A stretch of DNA of 64,000 nt, from contig NZ_KB899695.1 in assembly GCF_000378445.1 (NCBI RefSeq), positions 1 through 64,000 of the forward strand. Reading direction: 5' to 3'. Source of the DNA: Deinococcus aquatilis DSM 23025. Lineage in GTDB: Bacteria > Deinococcota > Deinococci > Deinococcales > Deinococcaceae. Positions 1-11,570 of the stretch are shown here, in pieces. The position numbers and the translations under genes are program-made. The notes under the pieces are model-generated. The model was not told the DNA's origin. It saw only the letters and a list, made by a program, of their open reading frames with translations, and ran no database searches. The stretch's first letter is position 1, and the number at the start of each line of letters is the position of its first letter.

Positions 1-428
<428 letters not shown>

Positions 429-429
<1 letters not shown>

Positions 430-1124
430 CAGAGCCTCACCGTCCTCTGCTCGATACGTTTTTCTGGGGCCGCATTGACCAGGAGCCGCTGCACATAGAT
501 CCCCGGCGTATGAATCTGATCGGGGTCCAACTCGCCCACCGCCACCACTTCCTCCACCTCGGCCACCGTCACCCGCCCACAGCTTGCCACCACCGGATTA
601 AAGTTGCGTGCCGTCTTGCGGAACACCAGGTTGCCGCTCGTATCGGCCTTCCAGGCCTTCACGAGCGCCACGTCGGCCACGATGCCGCGTTCGAGCAGAT
701 AGGTCTGCCCGTCAAAGTCTTTGTGTTCCTTGCCCTGGGCCACCAACGTGCCGACGCCGGTTTTGGTATAGAAGCCCGGAATGCCCGCACCACCGGCCCG
801 CATCCGCTCGGCCAGGGTGCCCTGCGGGGTGAATTCCAGTTCCAGTTCGCCCGCCAGATATTGGCGCTCGAATTCCTTGTTCTCGCCCACGTAACTGGAG
901 ATCATCTTGCGAATCTGACGGGTGGCGAGCAGCAAGCCCAGCCCAAAACCGTCCACGCCCGCGTTGTTACTCACGGCAGTCAGGTCGCGGACCCCGCTGT
1001 CGCGCAGTGCGGCGATCAAGGCTTCGGGAATCCCGCACAGCCCGAAGCCCCCCACCGCCACCGTCTGACCATCGGCCACCACCCCCGCCAGCGCTGCCTC
1101 CGCACTCGGATACACTTTGTTCAT
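429..1124 (-). CDS. scoA: 3-oxoacid CoA-transferase subunit A
   Basis: A 231-residue alpha subunit of the CoA-transferase, the usual length. It shows the [14 protein letters not shown] segment near the N-terminus and the [15 protein letters not shown] segment in the middle, both characteristic of the SCOT-A family. I place the start at the ATG at 1124 ([12 protein letters not shown]) rather than at an upstream alternative. A TATGCT -10 hexamer ends 8 nt before this ATG, which suggests a leaderless mRNA, and upstream residues do not look like this family. It is the first gene of the scoA-scoB pair and is divergent from the MFS gene. Confidence 0.93.
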
Positions 1125-1132
1125 AGGCTGGC

Positions 1133-1138
1133 AGCATA
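1133..1138 (-). promoter_or_regulatory. -10 hexamer of scoA (TATGCT)
   Basis: TATGCT read on the minus strand, 8 nt before the scoA ATG; fits a leaderless transcript. No convincing -35 seen. Confidence 0.6.
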
Positions 1139-1243
1139 GCGAATTTGAGTGGGTAACCAAACGGGCGTTAGGTAAGCAACAGCCAGTTGCCCGGAAGGGA
1201 AAAATTCCCCACACTCAAGACAGGGAGCAGACCTCACCCGTCC

Positions 1244-1249
1244 TATACT
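1244..1249 (+). promoter_or_regulatory. -10 hexamer of the MFS gene (TATACT)
   Basis: TATACT ends 8 nt before the ATG at 1258; no Shine-Dalgarno lies between, so the mRNA is probably leaderless. Confidence 0.65.
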
Positions 1250-1257
1250 CGCGTCAC

Positions 1258-2526
1258 ATGACCCTCTCTTCACTTCCCGCGCCTGCCGCGCCCACTGTGT
1301 CGCCGTGGACGCTCTCGGCGTTCTGGTTTGGCACGGCGTTTCACTGGCTCCTGCTGCTGATCATCCTTATTCCGGCCAACGTGGTGGGCTTCGTAGGCGA
1401 GACCAACAAGGGCACGTATCTGGGCATTCTGACGGCGGTGGGCGCGATTATGGCGCTGGTGCTGCCGCCGCTGGTGGGCGCACACTCCGACCGCACGGGC
1501 AAGCGGTTGCCCTATATCCGGCTGGGCCTCACGGTGAATCTGGTGGGTCTGGGTGTGATGGCTCTCGCCGCCTCACTGATGACAGGCATGAGCGGATTTC
1601 TGGTGTATGTGCTGGGCTTTCTGCTGGTGCAGTTTGGCAACAACTACGCCACGGCGCCGTACAGCGCACTGATTCCCCAACTTGTGCCGCCCGCTCTGCG
1701 TGGGCGTTACAGCGGCGTCATGGGCATGCTTCAGGCGGTGGGCCAACTGCTGGGCGCGGTGGTGGCCTTTGCAGTCGGCACGCTGAATCTGCCCGTTTTC
1801 GTGTCATTTGCTGTCATTGCCGTGGTGCTGCTGGTTCCGGCCCTGATCACCATGCGCGGCGTGCCCGAAACAGATACGCCCGCGCCCGAACTCTCGGCTG
1901 GCCCCACGCTGTCCTGGCGACAACTCTTCGCCTATCAGCCGTTTCTGTGGGTATTTATTACGCGGGTGCTGTTTGCGCTGGGCCAGTACAGCGTGCAGCC
2001 CTTCTTGCAGTACTACAGCGTAGATGTTCTGAATCAGAAGGACGGGGTGACGGCCAGTTCACTGTTGGCCGCCTGCATCATCGTCGCCTCTATCCTGAGT
2101 GCCTTTCTGGGCGGGCGAATCAGTGACCGGGTGGGCCGAAAACCCGTCATCTACGTTGCAGGAACCACGATGGCGATTGCCGCCATTCTGTTGCTGATCG
2201 CACCCGGATTCGGCACTGCCCTGGCATTGGCCGTGGTATTCGGCCTGGGCTTCGGCGCATTTACCAGCGTGGATTGGGCCTTGGGAAGTGACGCCATGCC
2301 CAGCGCCAAATCTTATGCCCGCGACATGGGAATCTGGCATGTGGCCTTCGTGGGGCCGCAGTTTGTAGGCGCACCCCAGGGCGCGTTGCTGGACTGGGGA
2401 AACCGTCAGAGCGATAACTTCGGCTACACGCTGGTCTTCGGTATCGCCGCCGCTTTCTTCATGCTGGGTGTGTTGCTGGTCCGCAATGTGCCCGATACAG
2501 CCCACGCCAAGGCCGCCAAAGCCTGA
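1258..2526 (+). CDS. MFS transporter
   Basis: A 422-residue major facilitator protein of about 12 hydrophobic segments. The loop signature between helices 2 and 3 appears as [15 protein letters not shown], and its second-half echo as [12 protein letters not shown], the usual two-fold MFS symmetry. The substrate is unknown; the N-terminal WFGTAFHW and [13 protein letters not shown] pattern recalls sugar/cation symporter-like members, but that is only an impression. The ATG at 1258 is chosen because a TATACT -10 box sits 8 nt upstream. It is divergent from the CoA-transferase genes and is probably monocistronic. Confidence 0.88.
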   Translation: MTLSSLPAPAAPTVSPWTLSAFWFGTAFHWLLLLIILIPANVVGFVGETNKGTYLGILTAVGAIMALVLPPLVGAHSDRTGKRLPYIRLGLTVNLVGLGVMALAASLMTGMSGFLVYVLGFLLVQFGNNYATAPYSALIPQLVPPALRGRYSGVMGMLQAVGQLLGAVVAFAVGTLNLPVFVSFAVIAVVLLVPALITMRGVPETDTPAPELSAGPTLSWRQLFAYQPFLWVFITRVLFALGQYSVQPFLQYYSVDVLNQKDGVTASSLLAACIIVASILSAFLGGRISDRVGRKPVIYVAGTTMAIAAILLLIAPGFGTALALAVVFGLGFGAFTSVDWALGSDAMPSAKSYARDMGIWHVAFVGPQFVGAPQGALLDWGNRQSDNFGYTLVFGIAAAFFMLGVLLVRNVPDTAHAKAAKA

Positions 2527-2573
2527 GAATTACGGAGGCTGAATGCCCCGGCTCACGCAACCTGTCCATTTTC

Positions 2574-2601
2574 TTGAGACAGCATTGAGAAGGTATTGAG
2601 A
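2574..2601. promoter_or_regulatory. three TTGAGA direct repeats with an 11-bp period
   Basis: TTGAGA occurs at 2574-2579, 2585-2590 and 2596-2601, each 11 bp apart (6-bp word, 5-bp spacer). OmpR/PhoB-type response regulators bind such head-to-tail hexamers. The array ends 52 bp before the start of the stress-protein gene at 2654. Confidence 0.5.
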
Positions 2602-2653
2602 CGGTACGTCAGCCGCCAAAGTACGCCACAAGAACCGTGCCAAGCTCGGCCTT

Positions 2654-3175
2654 ATGAGCAACCAGAACTCCGATCAGAACTCCACCGACACGACGCCTGA
2701 ACAGAGCATCAAGGCTGTGGCAGCCATCATCAAGGACGTGAAGTTTGCCATGCTGACCACCGTGACCTCGGAGGGCCGCCTGCACTCGCGCCCTATGACC
2801 ACGCAGGAGCAGGAATTTGACGGCGATATCTGGTTCCTGGGCAATAAGGACGCCGAATCCACCGACGACATGCGCCACCGCCCGGAAGTGAATCTGAGCT
2901 TCTCCAACCCCGGAAAAGGCAGCTATGTCAGCCTGACGGGTACGGCAGAACTGGTCGAAGACCGCGCCAAGCTGGACGAACTCTGGAATGACTTTTACAA
3001 GACGTACTTCGAGGGCGGCAAGGAAGACCCGAACATCCAGTTGATCAAAGTCCATGCCCACGGCGCGGAATACTGGGAAAGCGACGGCAAGATTCGCAGC
3101 TTTATTCAGATGGCGAAGGGCGCGATCACTGGCAAGCAGCAGAACGTAGGCAAAAACGATACGGTCGAGCTGTAA
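2654..3175 (+). CDS. pyridoxamine 5'-phosphate oxidase-like general stress protein
   Basis: A 173-residue protein of the split-barrel flavin-binding family (general stress protein 26 type). The AMLTTV, GRLHSRPM, DIWFLGNKDAES and NLSFSNPGKGSYVSLTG strands follow the family order. Such proteins bind FMN or related cofactors; their physiological reaction is mostly unknown. There is no clear Shine-Dalgarno or adjacent -10, so a leader is likely. A three-fold TTGAGA array lies just upstream and a terminator follows, so it is a single-gene unit that may be under response-regulator control. Confidence 0.87.
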   Translation: MSNQNSDQNSTDTTPEQSIKAVAAIIKDVKFAMLTTVTSEGRLHSRPMTTQEQEFDGDIWFLGNKDAESTDDMRHRPEVNLSFSNPGKGSYVSLTGTAELVEDRAKLDELWNDFYKTYFEGGKEDPNIQLIKVHAHGAEYWESDGKIRSFIQMAKGAITGKQQNVGKNDTVEL

Positions 3176-3193
3176 ACACTGCTGACCGAGCAG

Positions 3194-3220
3194 AGCGGGT
3201 GGCTGAGGCTGCCCGCTTTT
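3194..3220 (+). terminator. intrinsic terminator after the stress protein gene
   Basis: AGCGGG (3194-3199) pairs with CCCGCT (3212-3217) and is followed by a T run. Its 5' arm lies within CGAGCAGAGCGG, a purine-rich word also found in the structured repeats of this window. Confidence 0.7.
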
Positions 3221-3443
3221 GCTGTATCGCGCTCTTTTTCTCAGCGCTGCCTCCTTTGACCCGCTTTGACTCTGCTGGACTGGCAGCAGGTGATCTGGCG
3301 CGGGCAAAGGCTGTCCATTTTCCTCACTGCCCGCCGGACAGCGTATCGGGACAGCTTCTAACCGGGCCGGATATGCTCTGGCCCGTGACTCCACAACACT
3401 CCAACGCCAGATTCCAGACCGCCGCTGCGCCTGACCTCTGTCC

Positions 3444-4367
3444 ATGACGGCCCCTGCCGCAGTAGTTCAACGGCGTGCCCTGGTGGGCGTGCTGCTGACG
3501 GTCATGATGTGGGGCGCAAACGTGGTGCTGCTGAAGGCCCTGCTGGGCGGCGCCAGTGCCGAAACCATCAATGTCGGGCGATTTCTGATCGCGGGCGGGG
3601 TACTGGTGGCCCTGAGCGTGCGTGCGCACGGCTGGCCCCGCTGGGATGTCCGTACCTGGCTGGCCGTGGCGCTGGTGGGTTTCGTCGGCAACAGTTTGTT
3701 TCAGGCCTTTTTTCTGACCGCTATCCGGGCCAATCCGGCGGGCGTGGGCGGCCTGGTCACGGGGATCGTGCCTGTGCTGGTGCTGCCGCTGGGCCTGCTG
3801 CTGGGCCACAGGGTCAGTGGGCGGCAGGCAGCGGGCGTGGCAGTGGCCTTCACCGGACTCCTGGGGCTGCTGGCCGTGACGTTGCAACCGGGGGCACATG
3901 TGACGCTCGGCGGCCTGGGATGGGTGCTGGCCGCAGCGGGCGCGTGGGCCAGCTACACACTCTTCAACCGCCCGCTGACGGCCAAATTGGGGGCGCTGCC
4001 GTTCGTGGCCTTCAGTCTGATGCTGGGCTGCCTGCCCTATCTGCTGTGGGCCGTGCCACACCTGCACGACCTGAACCGACTCGCACCGCTGACCGTGCTG
4101 GGCATCGTGGTCAGTGCACTGGGGGCCAATGTCCTGGCCTATCTGGCCTGGGCCAACGGAGCCAACATCCTGGGCGCAGCCCGCACAGCCGTCTGGAACA
4201 GCCTCGCGCCCGCTGTTGCGCTGCTTCTCAGCGCCGCTGTACTGCACGAACGACTGGCCGGAGCGGTCTGGATCGCGGCGGGTGTCATCCTGCTGGGCGC
4301 GGCGCTCGCCAACTGGCCTGAACCAAGAATCAGGGCGCGGGAAACTGTGGTGTCTCCCCCGCCCTGA
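3444..4367 (+). CDS. EamA/DMT-family transporter
   Basis: A 307-residue drug/metabolite-type permease of about ten membrane helices arranged as two EamA repeats. The first starts around MMWGANVVLLKALL and the second around GWVLAAAGAWASYTLFNR, the typical internal duplication. It probably exports a small metabolite, but the substrate is not predictable. The GTVWNS-like helix end (ARTAVWNSLAPAVALLLSA) is a common EamA feature. The start ATG has neither a strong ribosome site nor an adjacent -10. It stands alone between a stress protein and an opposite-strand gene. Confidence 0.87.
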   Translation: MTAPAAVVQRRALVGVLLTVMMWGANVVLLKALLGGASAETINVGRFLIAGGVLVALSVRAHGWPRWDVRTWLAVALVGFVGNSLFQAFFLTAIRANPAGVGGLVTGIVPVLVLPLGLLLGHRVSGRQAAGVAVAFTGLLGLLAVTLQPGAHVTLGGLGWVLAAAGAWASYTLFNRPLTAKLGALPFVAFSLMLGCLPYLLWAVPHLHDLNRLAPLTVLGIVVSALGANVLAYLAWANGANILGAARTAVWNSLAPAVALLLSAAVLHERLAGAVWIAAGVILLGAALANWPEPRIRARETVVSPPP

Positions 4368-4519
4368 GCTTCAGGTTGTTCAGGTCATCTGTCCAGTCCA
4401 GCAGGACAACTTGCTTAACTCGCCCGAAGGTTCAGGCTGTTGCTGGCGGCGTGAATAGCCCGGCATCTGCTCAACACGCCCACTGTTGACCGCCATAACC
4501 CAGCATCTTTGGTCCGTCC

Positions 4520-4951
4520 TCAGTCCAACTGCATGTCGATGACAGGCGGTTTGTCAGTTTTGGCCTCTGCTTCCGGTACAGGCTGGGGAGGACGCACCCT
4601 GGGAGTAAAGGTGTTTTCCTGCGCCATGATTTTGGCCTGCACGATAGGTGTGGCGGGTGTCACCGACTGGCTTCCGGGCACGCTGACCCAACCCGCAGTG
4701 CCTGCTGCTGGGGCGGCAGCCTGTGTGGCACGGGGCGCAGTCAACTTGACCGGGGGCAGGGTACTGGTCTGAGCCACCCGAGCTGCGTTCTGGCTGGCGG
4801 CGGTCTGGGCGGCACGCCGGGCGGCCAGCATGATGGAATCGACTTCGGCAGCCGTCAAAATCCCTTTGGACTGCAGGGTACCGAGAATAGCCAGCGCGAG
4901 TTTTCGGGCGTATTCGCCATCGTTTGGAGGGGGGGAAGCGCCGAGAGTCAT
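4520..4951 (-). CDS. alanine/proline-rich hypothetical protein
   Basis: A 143-residue protein I do not recognise. The first 50 residues form likely helices, including LQSKGILTAAEVDSIMLAA, which resembles the short 'GILT-x-E-E' helical hairpins (SHOCT-like) often used for oligomerisation. The rest is low-complexity Ala/Pro/Thr with no membrane segment or signal. The reality of the gene is supported by a TAAGGT -10 box 8 nt before its ATG and by codon use like its neighbours. It is monocistronic and convergent with the EamA gene. Confidence 0.65.
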   Translation of the reverse strand: MTLGASPPPNDGEYARKLALAILGTLQSKGILTAAEVDSIMLAARRAAQTAASQNAARVAQTSTLPPVKLTAPRATQAAAPAAGTAGWVSVPGSQSVTPATPIVQAKIMAQENTFTPRVRPPQPVPEAEAKTDKPPVIDMQLD

Positions 4952-4959
4952 ACGCCGCT

Positions 4960-4965
4960 ACCTTA
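4960..4965 (-). promoter_or_regulatory. -10 hexamer (TAAGGT) of the alanine-rich protein gene
   Basis: TAAGGT on the minus strand, 8 nt before the ATG at 4951; leaderless arrangement. Confidence 0.55.
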
Positions 4966-5683
<718 letters not shown>

Positions 5684-5684
<1 letters not shown>

Positions 5685-6061
5685 TGATTCGTGCTCGCAC
5701 CTTTACCGATGCGCGGCAGCAGTCGCACTCCAACGCCGAACTGAATTGGTGGATTTTCATGAGAATCAGTGGCCTGATCCTGGTCTTCCTGATCCTCGGC
5801 CACATCTACATGACTTTTATTCAGGTCAGTGAGGCCGACGCCACCTTCGATGCAGTGGTCAGCAAGCTCAGCAACCCGGCATGGAAATTCTATGACTGGT
5901 TGATCCTGGCCCTGGCACTGATGCACGGAGCCAACGGCGCACGCTACTCGATTGAGGATTACGTGCGCTCACGTCCTAACCGGGCCTGGGTCAAGGGCAT
6001 CTTCTATACGGTCATCGCCCTGATCTTCGCGTTCGGCACGATTGGCCTGTTCGCTATCTGA
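5684..6061 (+). CDS. sdhD: succinate dehydrogenase hydrophobic membrane anchor subunit
   Basis: A 125-residue second anchor subunit with three membrane helices (about 22-45, 66-84 and 98-122). ISGLILVFLILGHIYM includes the conserved small residues and histidine near the haem, and MHGANGARYSIEDY matches the H-x-x-x-G-x-R segment of SdhD. The ATG at 5684 overlaps the sdhC stop by one base, which fixes the start and implies coupling. It anchors SdhAB to the membrane and forms the quinone site with SdhC. Confidence 0.92.
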
Positions 6062-6123
6062 TCTGCGGTCTGAACGACCTGTTTAAGCTGCAACTCTTCT
6101 CATCCGAATAAAGGAAACCAACT

Positions 6124-7875
<1,752 letters not shown>

Positions 7876-7977
7876 AGGGGTGTGGGACGTGGGCAGTAGG
7901 TTGTAGGCAAAACTTGAAGCCAGAGACGGTAAGTCCACAACCTACATCCCACACCTCACCTCCCCAAAAGGACTGAC
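7876..7977 (+). repeat. GT-rich imperfect inverted repeat in the sdhA-sdhB gap
   Basis: Directly after the sdhA stop comes a GT-rich tract (GTGTGGGACGTGGGCAGTAG...) whose elements GTGTGGG and GTAGGTTGT recur as complements in ACAACCTAC and CCCACAC further on. A hairpin inside the sdh mRNA is possible. The GTGGGACGTGGGC word also follows the stop codon at 11548. Confidence 0.5.
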
Positions 7978-8739
<762 letters not shown>

Positions 8740-8778
8740 ATCAGTTCAGAAATAGTTCGACAAAAGACTCCATAGAAG

Positions 8779-8806
8779 GACGCGGAAAGCTTCGGCCTCC
8801 CGCGTC
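8779..8806. terminator. probable bidirectional terminator between sdhB and the opposite gene
   Basis: GACGCGG (8779-8785) pairs with CCGCGTC (8800-8806), with TTTCTATT on the plus side and CCTTCTAT on the minus side. It separates two convergent genes. Confidence 0.7.
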
Positions 8807-8809
8807 TTT

Positions 8810-9148
8810 CTATTGCTCTTGCAGATAGCGTACCCGTTTGTCCTGCTGCTGGGCATAGGCAATTTCTGCACGGGTGCTTTGGCCCAGATAACCCCCCACG
8901 TTGATGACCAACACTTCGTCGGCCAGATCGATCTTGTGACGGTGCAGAACGGCAAGGCGGTCAAATAGTTCTGTCTGCTCCGCTGCGGTCAGATGGGCCA
9001 CAGCCTCGGCATCAGGAGTGCGGTGGCTGCCAAGGCTGAGAACGATGCGACCCGCCAAGGTTTCGGTCAGGCTTGCTGCGTCGAATTCGGCCAGGAAGCG
9101 AGTGCTTCCGCAGAGGCAAACAACGGTTGGGCGCTTTTCCTTTTGCAA
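8810..9148 (-). CDS. small nucleoside deoxyribosyltransferase-like protein
   Basis: A 112-residue protein with the N-terminal VVCLCGSTRF motif and a C-terminal half (HKIDLADEVLVINVGGYLG) that resembles small Rossmann-like proteins related to nucleoside 2-deoxyribosyltransferases. In that family the GSTR loop binds nucleotide and an acidic residue on the second half does the chemistry. I assign only the fold, not the reaction. The apparent start is TTG at 9148, 15 nt behind the upstream lipoprotein gene, so it may be co-transcribed and coupled with it. A terminator follows. Confidence 0.72.
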   Translation of the reverse strand: MQKEKRPTVVCLCGSTRFLAEFDAASLTETLAGRIVLSLGSHRTPDAEAVAHLTAAEQTELFDRLAVLHRHKIDLADEVLVINVGGYLGQSTRAEIAYAQQQDKRVRYLQEQ

Positions 9149-9163
9149 AATGTGAGGCCGGGT

Positions 9164-9670
9164 TCAGAATTGCAGGACGTAGCGCACGCCGCCGCTGTCG
9201 GTGCAGTCGCCGTAACCGTGTTCCTGCACATCTACAGTCAGAGTGCAGGTCAGGGTACGGGATGCATTGCCGTCGGTACGGGCGATCAGATTGCCAGTGC
9301 GCGAAACGAGGCGCGGGGCTGGAGTGCGGGCACTACCGCCAACGCCCAGGTACGGATCGCGGTTGCCATTGAAGTCCCAGGCATTGCCAAAATTGAAAGA
9401 CAGGCCGAAGTCCAGCGGGGATGGCGCAGGGCTGGCCGTATCTATGATCACGCTGCGGCCCACATAGGTTCGGTTTCCAATTTGAATGGTCGCGTTATTG
9501 TCGAGTCTGGATGTACCCAGGCGCGGTTGCAGCGAACCGCTCACAAAACTGATGGTGCCTTCTTCACCTGTAGTGTTATTCACGATGCGCCCCGTGGGAG
9601 GGCCAACCAGGGCAGGCGTGCAGGAGGCGAGAACGGCGGCCAGACCCAGCAGCATCAGAGGGCGTTTCAT
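9164..9670 (-). CDS. hypothetical lipoprotein
   Basis: A 168-residue exported protein. The first 17 residues are a lipoprotein signal with an LASC lipobox, so Cys17 is probably lipid-modified. The rest is Asn/Gly-rich and beta-prone with no recognised domain; two further cysteines (in LTCTLTV and GDCTDSG) could form a disulfide. The start ATG sits 9 nt behind a TAAACT -10 hexamer. It is followed after 15 nt by the small GSTR-motif protein, probably in one transcript. Function unknown. Confidence 0.8.
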   Translation of the reverse strand: MKRPLMLLGLAAVLASCTPALVGPPTGRIVNNTTGEEGTISFVSGSLQPRLGTSRLDNNATIQIGNRTYVGRSVIIDTASPAPSPLDFGLSFNFGNAWDFNGNRDPYLGVGGSARTPAPRLVSRTGNLIARTDGNASRTLTCTLTVDVQEHGYGDCTDSGGVRYVLQF

Positions 9671-9679
9671 ATGACGCTC

Positions 9680-9685
9680 AGTTTA
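9680..9685 (-). promoter_or_regulatory. -10 hexamer (TAAACT) of the lipoprotein gene
   Basis: TAAACT on the minus strand, 9 nt before the ATG at 9670; short-leader or leaderless start. Confidence 0.5.
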
Positions 9686-9861
9686 AGCCGCCCACCTGAC
9701 GGAGCGGTGAGGACAGCTGGAAGCAGAGAGGGACTTTGCCCACGCAGTCCTTTTGCAGCCCAATCCCGCTGTCAGCGCAGGCACTCTGCTGGTGCACGCT
9801 CTTCTTCAGGAAGCAGGAGACCGGGGGATCGTGGAGAATCCAGCCCTATTCACAGACGGGG

Positions 9862-9867
9862 TATATT
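9862..9867 (+). promoter_or_regulatory. -10 hexamer (TATATT) of the PlsY/reductase fusion gene
   Basis: TATATT ends 7 nt before the ATG at 9875. This sets the start and excludes an 880-nt upstream extension of the open frame. Confidence 0.65.
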
Positions 9868-9874
9868 GACCCTT

Positions 9875-11548
9875 ATGCTGTTCCTTTCCGCACTCCTGCT
9901 TGTCGTCGCTTTTCTGGTGGGCAGTTTGCCGCTGGGAGACTGGCTGCTCAGGCGCTCTGGCGTGGATTCGCGGATCAACAACGCCCATAACCTGGGCATA
10001 GAAAATATGTTGCGGCGCGTGGGGCCAGGACTGGCGGTATCAAGCGCGGCGCTGGATGCTGGCAAGGGCTTTTTTGCCGTGCTGATGGCCTCCAGCCTGG
10101 CCCTGCCCGAGGTGATGATCCTGGCGGCACTGGCCGCCTATCTGGGGCACCTGAATCCGCCGCGTGCCCTCTACGGCCCCACCCTGCCGCGTGGCCGGGG
10201 GAATCTGGTGTTGCTGGGCATCCTGGCGGGTCTGTCGGCCACCGGAGCCGTACCGCTGTGGGTGGCAGCCCTGCCAGTGCTGATCTATGCCGCTGTCGCT
10301 GGATTCTGGGGATACATCGGCGCGGCCACGGTGGCGGGCCTGGGCGTTTTTGCTCTGGCTGTGGCCCTTCTGCCGCTGGGCGTTTCGGCAAAACTGGCCG
10401 CGTTGGGGTTGCTGGTGGCCGCCACCTGGCGCTTCAAGGAAAACCTTGGCCGGATGATAGACGGCACTGAACCGCGTGTGGGCGAGGAAGTTCCGATGGC
10501 CGGAAAACGCGCCGACGTGGTGGTGGCTGCCTTCATGATCCACCCCATGACCCTGGAGAATTTCTGGCAGTCACGCCGCTTTGCGTGGATGAAGCCCCTC
10601 CTGGAGCGCGGCATTATCAGTGAATCCACGGTGCGCCAGTTTGCCGACGAGTTGCGGCCCATGAAAGTAGGCGAACTGCACGGCATCCGCACGGCAGAGG
10701 GCAAGGAGATTCGCTGTTATCTGCTCAGCAGCCCCCTGCTGCCCGACCGTTTCCGGGACGCTCCTGAACTCGCCACTCGCCGGGCCATCGAGGGTGCGCG
10801 GCTGGCGCACGAGCTGGGGGCCGAAGTTTTCGGGCTGGGAGCCTTCTGGAGTGTGGTGGGCAACAAAGGCGTGGACGTGCAGGCTGCCGTGCCGCAGATC
10901 ACGATCACCAATGGCGGCGCATATACCAGCGGCACCATCAAGGCGGCCATCCCCGGAATTCTGACCCACTTTGCAGGATCGGGACGCGACCTGAAGGCGG
11001 CCACTGCCGCTGTGGTCGGCGCAAACGGCGTGGTGGCCTTCGGTATCGCCCGCACCATCGCGCCGCAGGTCGCCAAAGTGATCATGCTGGGACGCGACCT
11101 GGAAAAGCTGGAACGCAGTGCCAACACTCTGCGCCGCGCCAACAAGGACACCGAAATCGTCACGACCACCAGCTACGACACCCTGCGCGAGGCGGACCTG
11201 ATGTTCACGGCCACCAGCGACCCCAACCCGGTGATTTTTCCTCAGCATGTGAAACCTGGGGCCTGGATTTTTGATGAGGGACGGCCCGCCGACGTGGATA
11301 TCAGCGTCGAAGCCATTCCCGGCGTACGCGTGATTCCTGGTGGTGTGGTACGGCCCCCCGGCTCCATGACCAGCAACATAGACCTGCAATTTGGAGAAGG
11401 CGCGGTGCCTGCCTGTCTGGCCGAAACGCTGATTATCGCGGCCACCGGAGAGCATCACCGCAAGAGCCTGGGCGCACAGACCCTCACCGAGAACATCAAT
11501 TTCTTCGTAGAACAGGCCGAGGTATTGGGTTTTACAGTGGTGGATTAA
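9875..11548 (+). CDS. PlsY-like membrane domain fused to an acyl-ACP reductase-like domain
   Basis: A 557-residue two-domain protein. Residues 1-200 look like PlsY glycerol-3-phosphate acyltransferase: GSLPLGDWLLRRSGVD, the NLGIENMLRRVG loop, DAGKG, a GHLNP segment, several membrane helices and the closing FKENLGRMIDGTE. The usual PlsY loops (GSGN-x-GATN, GGKG) are altered. Residues 210-557 match the cyanobacterial long-chain acyl-ACP reductase (AAR, COG5322) pattern: MTLENFW, VFGLGAFWSVV, ITITNGGAYTSGT, NADPH loop VVGANGVVAFGIA and PACLAETL. The last has Cys514 at the place of the AAR catalytic cysteine. A membrane-tethered enzyme reducing acyl-ACP to aldehyde, or moving acyl groups, is my inference. 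Leaderless start at 9875. Confidence 0.8.
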   Translation: MLFLSALLLVVAFLVGSLPLGDWLLRRSGVDSRINNAHNLGIENMLRRVGPGLAVSSAALDAGKGFFAVLMASSLALPEVMILAALAAYLGHLNPPRALYGPTLPRGRGNLVLLGILAGLSATGAVPLWVAALPVLIYAAVAGFWGYIGAATVAGLGVFALAVALLPLGVSAKLAALGLLVAATWRFKENLGRMIDGTEPRVGEEVPMAGKRADVVVAAFMIHPMTLENFWQSRRFAWMKPLLERGIISESTVRQFADELRPMKVGELHGIRTAEGKEIRCYLLSSPLLPDRFRDAPELATRRAIEGARLAHELGAEVFGLGAFWSVVGNKGVDVQAAVPQITITNGGAYTSGTIKAAIPGILTHFAGSGRDLKAATAAVVGANGVVAFGIARTIAPQVAKVIMLGRDLEKLERSANTLRRANKDTEIVTTTSYDTLREADLMFTATSDPNPVIFPQHVKPGAWIFDEGRPADVDISVEAIPGVRVIPGGVVRPPGSMTSNIDLQFGEGAVPACLAETLIIAATGEHHRKSLGAQTLTENINFFVEQAEVLGFTVVD

Positions 11549-11570
11549 ACGTGGGACGTGGGCTGTAGAT

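Noticed and set aside
3324..4247. 307-codon minus-strand frame opposite the EamA gene
   Set aside because: Gln/His-rich composition typical of an antisense shadow in GC-rich DNA; no family resemblance.
8993..9874. 880-nt in-frame extension of the PlsY/reductase gene
   Set aside because: It overlaps two genuine opposite-strand genes, has shadow-like composition, and a TATATT hexamer sits 7 nt before the ATG at 9875.
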